Shown: piece by piece, positions 37,701 to 39,905 of the stretch
How the letters are laid out: every line of letters begins with the position of its first letter
Position numbering within the stretch: position 1 is the stretch's first letter
Origin: Lysobacteraceae bacterium
GTDB lineage: Bacteria > Pseudomonadota > Gammaproteobacteria > Xanthomonadales > Rhodanobacteraceae
Reading direction: 5' to 3'
Length of the DNA stretch: 39,905 bases
Assembly (NCBI GenBank): GCA_028871555.1
Contig: JAGWNA010000023.1
Location: forward strand, 1 to 39,905
Program-made: the position numbers and the translations under genes
The notes under the pieces: model-generated
Database searches by the model: none
What the model saw: the letters and a program-made list of their open reading frames with translations, nothing else
Told to the model about the DNA's origin: nothing

Positions 37701-39905
37701 TATCCTCGCCTTTGCCGCCTTCGACGTAATCGTTGCCGTGGTACTGGACATCGAGCACGGATTCGTCATTGTCGCCGTGCATCAAGTCATTGCCGTCACC
37801 CCCCAACAGGATGTCGTCTCCGCCACCACCGGCCATGGAGTCGTTACCGTCTTCACCGTAGAGGATGTCGTCGCCGTGGCGGCTGCCGTCGATGAGATTC
37901 GAGTCGCCCATGATCGAATCGTCGCCGATGCCGCCGTAGATCGTGTCGTCGCCACCATCGCCGGTGATCGTGTCGTTCCCGGCATCGCCATACAGCCGGT
38001 CATTGCCGTCGCGGGTGTTCGCATTCGCATCATCACCCGAAATCAGATCGTCATCGGCACCGCCGTGAACGGTATCGTTGCCGTCATCCCCGAAAATCGT
38101 GTCGTTGCCGATACCGCCGTCGATGACGTCGATATCCGGGTCGTCCGGGTCCACGGCTTCCGGGTTGCCGTTGCCGAGCAACAGGTCCGCCCCGTCGCCA
38201 CCATCGATCAGATCGTTGCCGCCGCCGCCATCGACGGTATCGTTGCCTGCGCCGCCGTAGAGGATGTCGTTGCCGTTCTTCTGCGCAGCGGCGGAAACCA
38301 CGGAGGGTGCGCTGCCTTCCGTCACCTGTCTGGCCGGGGTGTCTCCCCAGATCTTGTCGGCGCCGTCGCCCCCGTAGATCACATCGTCGTCCGCGCCGCC
38401 GTCGAGGTAGTCGGCATCGGCTCCTCCATGGACCGTGTCGTTGCCTTCGCCGGACCAGATGACATCATCGCCATCACCACCGTCGATGCGATCGTCGCCG
38501 CTCGGCGATGCAGCGGGATCGAGCACCTGGCTACCGTCGGCCGTAACGATGTTGTAGACCGTGTCCGCGCCATCCGCGGAGGTGTAGACGTACCAGCCCT
38601 TTCCTTGCGCGATGACCGCGGCGCCGAGCTGCTGGATGTTGTCTTCCTCACGCTGGCGTTGGCTCTTGCCGTCGGCGCCGACGTCGTCGCTCCAGTCCTG
38701 CATGTCCGCGAACTCGGAATCATCGATAATGATGTCGGCCCCGAGCCCGCCCAGCAGCGTGTCGTTGCCGCTGCCGCCGAACATCAGATCGTTGCCGTCG
38801 CCCGCATCGAGGTAGTCGCTGCCCGCCCCTGCGGAAAGGCCGTCGTTGCCGGCCAACGCGGTGAGCTTGTCGTCACCGCTGTTGTTGCCGCCGTGACCGA
38901 ACAGGTCGTCGTCACCCGTCAGGGGGGTCGTCGAGGGCGTCGTGATGTCGCCACCCAGCTCGATGCCGAGCGCACCGTTGCTCCAGTCCTTGATCAGAAT
39001 CGTGCTGCCGCTCGCCTTGTTCCGGGTCGTCAACGTTTGCGCGGCCTCCGAAAGATCCGCGCTGAGGATGAACTTGCCATCCAGCGAGGACCACGTGGTG
39101 GCCGAAAGCCGCTGGCCCACGGAGAACACATTGTTGTCGATCTCGATCTGCCCGTCGCCATCGCTGTCGCTCACGACATCGAGGCTTCCCGGCACCGCGG
39201 CAAGGTCGTCGATCGAGAAATTGTAACGGTCGTGTCCATCGCCGCCCTCCAGCAGATCACTGCCCGCTCCGCCATCCAGGTAATCGTCCTGACTCCCGCC
39301 ATACAGACTGTCGTTGCCACCGTTCCCGTAGAGCACATCCGCGCCGTCGTCCCCGAAGATCAGGTCCGCGTCGCTCCCGCCTGTCAGCGTATCGGCATTC
39401 AGCGTGCCCCGCATGTACGCCGGATCGGCCTTGTTCGAAGCATCCTCGGTAGTGCTGCCGATGAAAAGATTGATCGTCTTGTTGGCAAGGTAGCTTTCAA
39501 GAAGACCCGCGTTCGCGAGGGTGGGGATCAGAAGTGATTTCAGCGCACCTGCACCCACCTGCAGGCGGTCGCGATACAGATCGAATGCGTTCTGGTAATC
39601 CTCGTAGCGCTTCTCGTTTTCCTGCGTGAGAACGGAGTTGTCGCCAACGAAATAATCGATGCTGTGCGTGGCTCCGGGGAGGAGATTCGCCGCTTCAAAG
39701 ATCGTATCCAGCACCTGGGCCAGACCACTATCCGCCGATGCCAGTGTGAAGCGCAGATCGTCCGTCGTCGCGTATTCCCGCACCTCGCCATACTGCGTGT
39801 TCGCCAGGCCGACGATGTCCGTGGCGCGGATGTGGTTGACGATGGTGTTCTGCCCTTCCGGCACGGTGGCACCGCGCGGCACATCACCAACGCCTGTCGC
39901 ACCGT
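31702..39905 (-). CDS. Giant RTX calcium-binding protein, 5' end cut by window edge
   Basis: More than 2,730 residues are visible; the frame continues past the right edge with no stop, so the N-terminus is missing. Layout from the N side: a helical segment without repeats (about 39430-39880), repeated RTX nonapeptides (GGxGxDxLx) in several blocks, the longest about 37240-38500, single HCBP-related beta segments (DIVQFGAGI, LRVNDYW), an Ig-like domain near 34720-35002, four modules of about 90 residues, three modules of about 190 residues, and a Gly-poor C-terminus of about 130 residues ending RWMP. I find no cysteine in the visible part, usual for type I secreted RTX proteins that fold outside in calcium. 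An adhesin, surface-layer or enzyme-carrying role is possible; any catalytic domain would lie upstream. No T1SS genes are in the window. Confidence 0.9.
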   Translation of the reverse strand, partial: GATGVGDVPRGATVPEGQNTIVNHIRATDIVGLANTQYGEVREYATTDDLRFTLASADSGLAQVLDTIFEAANLLPGATHSIDYFVGDNSVLTQENEKRYEDYQNAFDLYRDRLQVGAGALKSLLIPTLANAGLLESYLANKTINLFIGSTTEDASNKADPAYMRGTLNADTLTGGSDADLIFGDDGADVLYGNGGNDSLYGGSQDDYLDGGAGSDLLEGGDGHDRYNFSIDDLAAVPGSLDVVSDSDGDGQIEIDNNVFSVGQRLSATTWSSLDGKFILSADLSEAAQTLTTRNKASGSTILIKDWSNGALGIELGGDITTPSTTPLTGDDDLFGHGGNNSGDDKLTALAGNDGLSAGAGSDYLDAGDGNDLMFGGSGNDTLLGGLGADIIIDDSEFADMQDWSDDVGADGKSQRQREEDNIQQLGAAVIAQGKGWYVYTSADGADTVYNIVTADGSQVLDPAASPSGDDRIDGGDGDDVIWSGEGNDTVHGGADADYLDGGADDDVIYGGDGADKIWGDTPARQVTEGSAPSVVSAAAQKNGNDILYGGAGNDTVDGGGGNDLIDGGDGADLLLGNGNPEAVDPDDPDIDVIDGGIGNDTIFGDDGNDTVHGGADDDLISGDDANANTRDGNDRLYGDAGNDTITGDGGDDTIYGGIGDDSIMGDSNLIDGSRHGDDILYGEDGNDSMAGGGGDDILLGGDGNDLMHGDNDESVLDVQYHGNDYVEGGKGEDTLYGDSGDDTLSGGADADVLSGGKGNDVLYGGDDNDQLTGDEGDDRLEGGDGNDSLWGESGGDVLYGGDGDDLIMGDDPNLPAEQQGNDVIYGESGNDSMYGGGGSDRLDGGTGADQLFGNDGNDLLVGGDGDDVLDGGAGNDRLVGGNGNDTFVFEKNSGYDTIESSGEDGATDIVQFGAGITASGARYQLVGDDLNITADGGGGLLVEDFFAPTNSTELHFDDGTVVGKDQLAASLNLPSPITGGGGIDGTDHVDRIYGGAGDDTLRGYQGDDFLSGLGGDDTLYGGPGDDIMEGGTDNDTYYVGGGMDTIMGLGDADAGSDTIILDGATKDSVSNFQIAGDDLYLFLKNGDGVKMEGFLSSRNGTHVIQFGDGSQWTLQDFSGPTWAGTSGDDTYAGTDANEVLVGGAGNDVISGGGGVDILIGGDGEDTLNGGDGADILHGGAGHDVLHGDAGGDQLYGEGDEGDILVGGDGDDIYYGRPADEIVELAGGGVDTLYADSYDFTSNVHALPDNVENLVGVYEDARYDSHGVEARVLRGNDLDNTISLAPATGLQNHSGHLYLLDGGLGADTLIGTSADEIYVVDQPGDVIVESDSGANQSFDIVRASYSYHLDPASNVEEVQLSGTDDISAWGTDHADILDGAWSYASNTLYGGGGDDRYVIGTGDTIVEAADGGNDTVTLAMPGAADSPATTFHLDDYANVENATLDNSLDGNGNSYGGNLEGNAQDNVLIGNDFTNVIHGGGGNDTVSGGSAAAASYGSTLRDELYGDAGDDVLKSGPGGAELHGGTGNDVLQGSQGQDNFHYDMGDGTDMIDSAPGTALDQVVFGANVSTGDVTFSRDGTTLVVQVGTDAANQLRVNDYWADTSTDAALTGAVDQFVFADGTVRKGGLDHLPYTNNPPVAQVTSLRFDVTEGQAVSYQLPRDMFTDAPDDTLTLGLQDAPSWLSIDAASGLLTGTPPDGAQDTQFKVVATDTWGQAASATLTMDVYNLVQGTSGDDNLTGTAGHDAVYGLAGNDVLDGAGGVDRLIGGLGDDEYDIHDSATTIIENAHEGQDTVVADVNYSLGDNLERLVLASGSSAAQAAGNSADNVLIGNALDNVLDGGQGADTLQGGAGNDTYYVDQTGDRIQENAGEGTDTVVTTLDWTLGDQVENLTLIGSADFVHLTGNGLDNVLHGNDNTTYFDGGAGADTMIGGLSSDFYTVDSPDDVIVEKPGGGDDGEYRTYESLRALDSNVEVLWLADGVQTGTGNALDNGVYGNASANTLFGLAGDDYLEGDAGNDYLDGGAGADEMDAGTGDDTYIVDSADDLVVENADEGTDQVQASVSTTLSDNVENLFLSGSDGIDGTGNALGNYLAGNAGDNTLKGMDGDDTLAASGGNDVLIGGAGNDAYVFDGTAGSAVIDNTGGGNDGIFFINGITADRLSFGQDGNDLLVFLDGGANRLIRVTDHFLGGDASLDYLQTSDGTTMTTDQINQAVSQAPVQYDQTIVGTSAAEQLVGSAGNDLIQGLDGNDQLFGLAGDDALQGGVGDDYLSGGDGSGSGSGADTLEGGDGNDTLVGEDGNDTMIGGRGDDQYVYGGGQDVIDNSDGGNDGIFFNDGITASGLAFSQDGNDLVITVGGDPASTVRVSNHFLGGDAAIDYVQPASGSLLDTATINALVDGGSSGGGGTSGETGNDADYGNVVDGTSAGEQLLGTSGRDLIHGLGGDDTIFGFGGDDKFEGGDGNDYLSGGNGSFSGSGDDILIGGNGDDTLVGEDGSDMLIGGAGNDQYVWQTGSGSDTIDNTGGGTDWLFFTDIDRTRLGFHQDGDDLVIMVDEDSMQSVRVKNYFLGGDYVISYVQPSDGYAIPASDIDGMLTPMPSGSNVTTAAFAAQPATVGSAASAILPPAREAADPGSFGQLHDHSGNRLYARGLNGAGLHALGSPSTDAYGYRQAYRFTGRAQPDPQVHRLVQAMSDFDGGRITEMDIPGHDDFIGLSLAAERNMHRQEFGHLDRWMP
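32100..33540 (-). repeat. Three tandem RTX plus HCBP-related modules
   Basis: Three modules begin near 33535 (AYVFDGTAGSAVIDNTGGG), 32980 (QYVYGGGQDVIDNSDGG) and 32390 (QYVWQTGSGSDTIDNTGGG). Each runs: IDNxxGGxDxxFF, LxFxQDGxDLVI, VRVxxxFLGGDxxIxYVQ, then a spacer and an RTX block with GxxDYLSGGxGSxSGSG; the third ends without the RTX block. Spacing is about 555-590 bp. The copies differ clearly at residue level, so they are old duplications. Confidence 0.8.
33540..34600 (-). repeat. Four tandem ~90-residue RTX modules with NVENL motif
   Basis: Each copy has a DxYxVDxxxDxVxE strand, GxDxVxxxxxxxLxxNVENLxL and GTGNxxDNxLxGN, then one or two RTX turns. Visible examples: NLERLVLASG, QVENLTLIGSAD, NVEVLWLADG, NVENLFLSGSDG. 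A diverged fifth and sixth copy may lie around 35500-36000. This design is common in large bacterial RTX proteins. Confidence 0.75.
34720..35002 (-). other. Ig-like (cadherin/dystroglycan-type) domain within the RTX protein
   Basis: NNPPVAQ starts the domain, followed by VTEGQAVSYQLPRDMFTD, LGLQDAPSWLSIDAASGLL, TGTPPDG and VVATDTWGQAASATLTMDV. The PxWLSxDxxxGxxxGTP pattern is the putative-Ig (dystroglycan-type cadherin-like) signature, linked to adhesion. It splits the RTX array into two parts. Confidence 0.8.
37240..38500 (-). repeat. Longest uninterrupted RTX nonapeptide block
   Basis: About 420 residues almost wholly of GGxGxDxL/I-type nonapeptides (for example GGDGDDVIW, GGAGNDTVD, GDDGNDTVH), each turn binding Ca2+ in a parallel beta-roll. 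Inserts such as EAVDPDDPDID, DANANTRD and DDPNLPAEQQ mark breaks between rolls. Simple composition here produces very long open frames on the opposite strand. Confidence 0.85.

Noticed and set aside
32100..39400. Regular short repeats that could look like a CRISPR or minisatellite
   Set aside because: The periodicity (27 bp) is that of RTX nonapeptide codons and the copies vary as protein repeats do; there are no spacers.
35470..39537. Open frame of 1,355 codons on the plus strand opposite the RTX gene
   Set aside because: Same reason: codons such as GAC/GTC/GGC read without stops on the opposite strand; no domain or start signal.

Overview
The window is GC-rich, coding-dense chromosomal DNA from a gammaproteobacterium. 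Gene content points to the Xanthomonadales, most likely Rhodanobacteraceae (Rhodanobacter, Dyella or Frateuria type): cysJ-cysI-cysH order, sucA-sucB-lpd run, a BlaI/M56-TonB pair and a PilH-type regulator. Family placement is inference; no rRNA or other phylogenetic marker is present. I see no tRNA, rRNA, insertion sequence, prophage or CRISPR array.

Layout. 1-2260 (-): secreted BNR/Asp-box beta-propeller protein, cut by the left edge. 2688-7056 (-): assimilatory sulfate reduction operon cysJ-cysI-cysH, junctions of 2 bp and a 4-bp overlap; cysJ carries an in-frame 51-bp tandem palindromic repeat. 7195-10132 (+): TauE/SafE permease, RoxA-type ribosomal oxygenase, and a GNAT fused to a second domain. 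10380-16019 (+): sucA, sucB, lpd, i.e. the 2-oxoglutarate dehydrogenase complex. 16213-18289 (+): LOG-family hydrolase, AcuI/YhdH reductase, PilH-like regulator. 18370-20425: stress group, hsp20 and cbpA (-) divergent from a peroxiredoxin (+). 20533-22884 (+): BlaI repressor, M56 peptidase with TonB C-domain, NlpC/P60 lipoprotein. 22998-24778 (-): MFS transporter overlapping slyD. 24950-31578: methyltransferase, two DEAD-box helicases (rhlE, deaD) flanking a minus-strand fghA/GNAT pair, then a LigB-family dioxygenase. 31702 to the right edge (-): one cysteine-free RTX protein of more than 2,730 residues, its N-terminus outside the window.

How genes work together. CysJ and CysI form sulfite reductase and CysH supplies the sulfite; the divergent TauE/SafE permease could move sulfite or a related anion. 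SucA, SucB and Lpd form one TCA-cycle complex. Hsp20 and CbpA both handle unfolded protein, and a sigma-32-like promoter precedes hsp20. BlaI probably controls its own operon through two tandem operators.

Most notable signals: the tandem palindromic element inside cysJ; a hairpin that buries the rhlE ribosome-binding site; paired BlaI operators; possible leaderless starts; hairpins overlapping stop codons of sucB, lpd and acuI; and the modular architecture of the giant RTX protein. I did not find a clearly new multi-gene system; the cysJ element is the best candidate for something undescribed.
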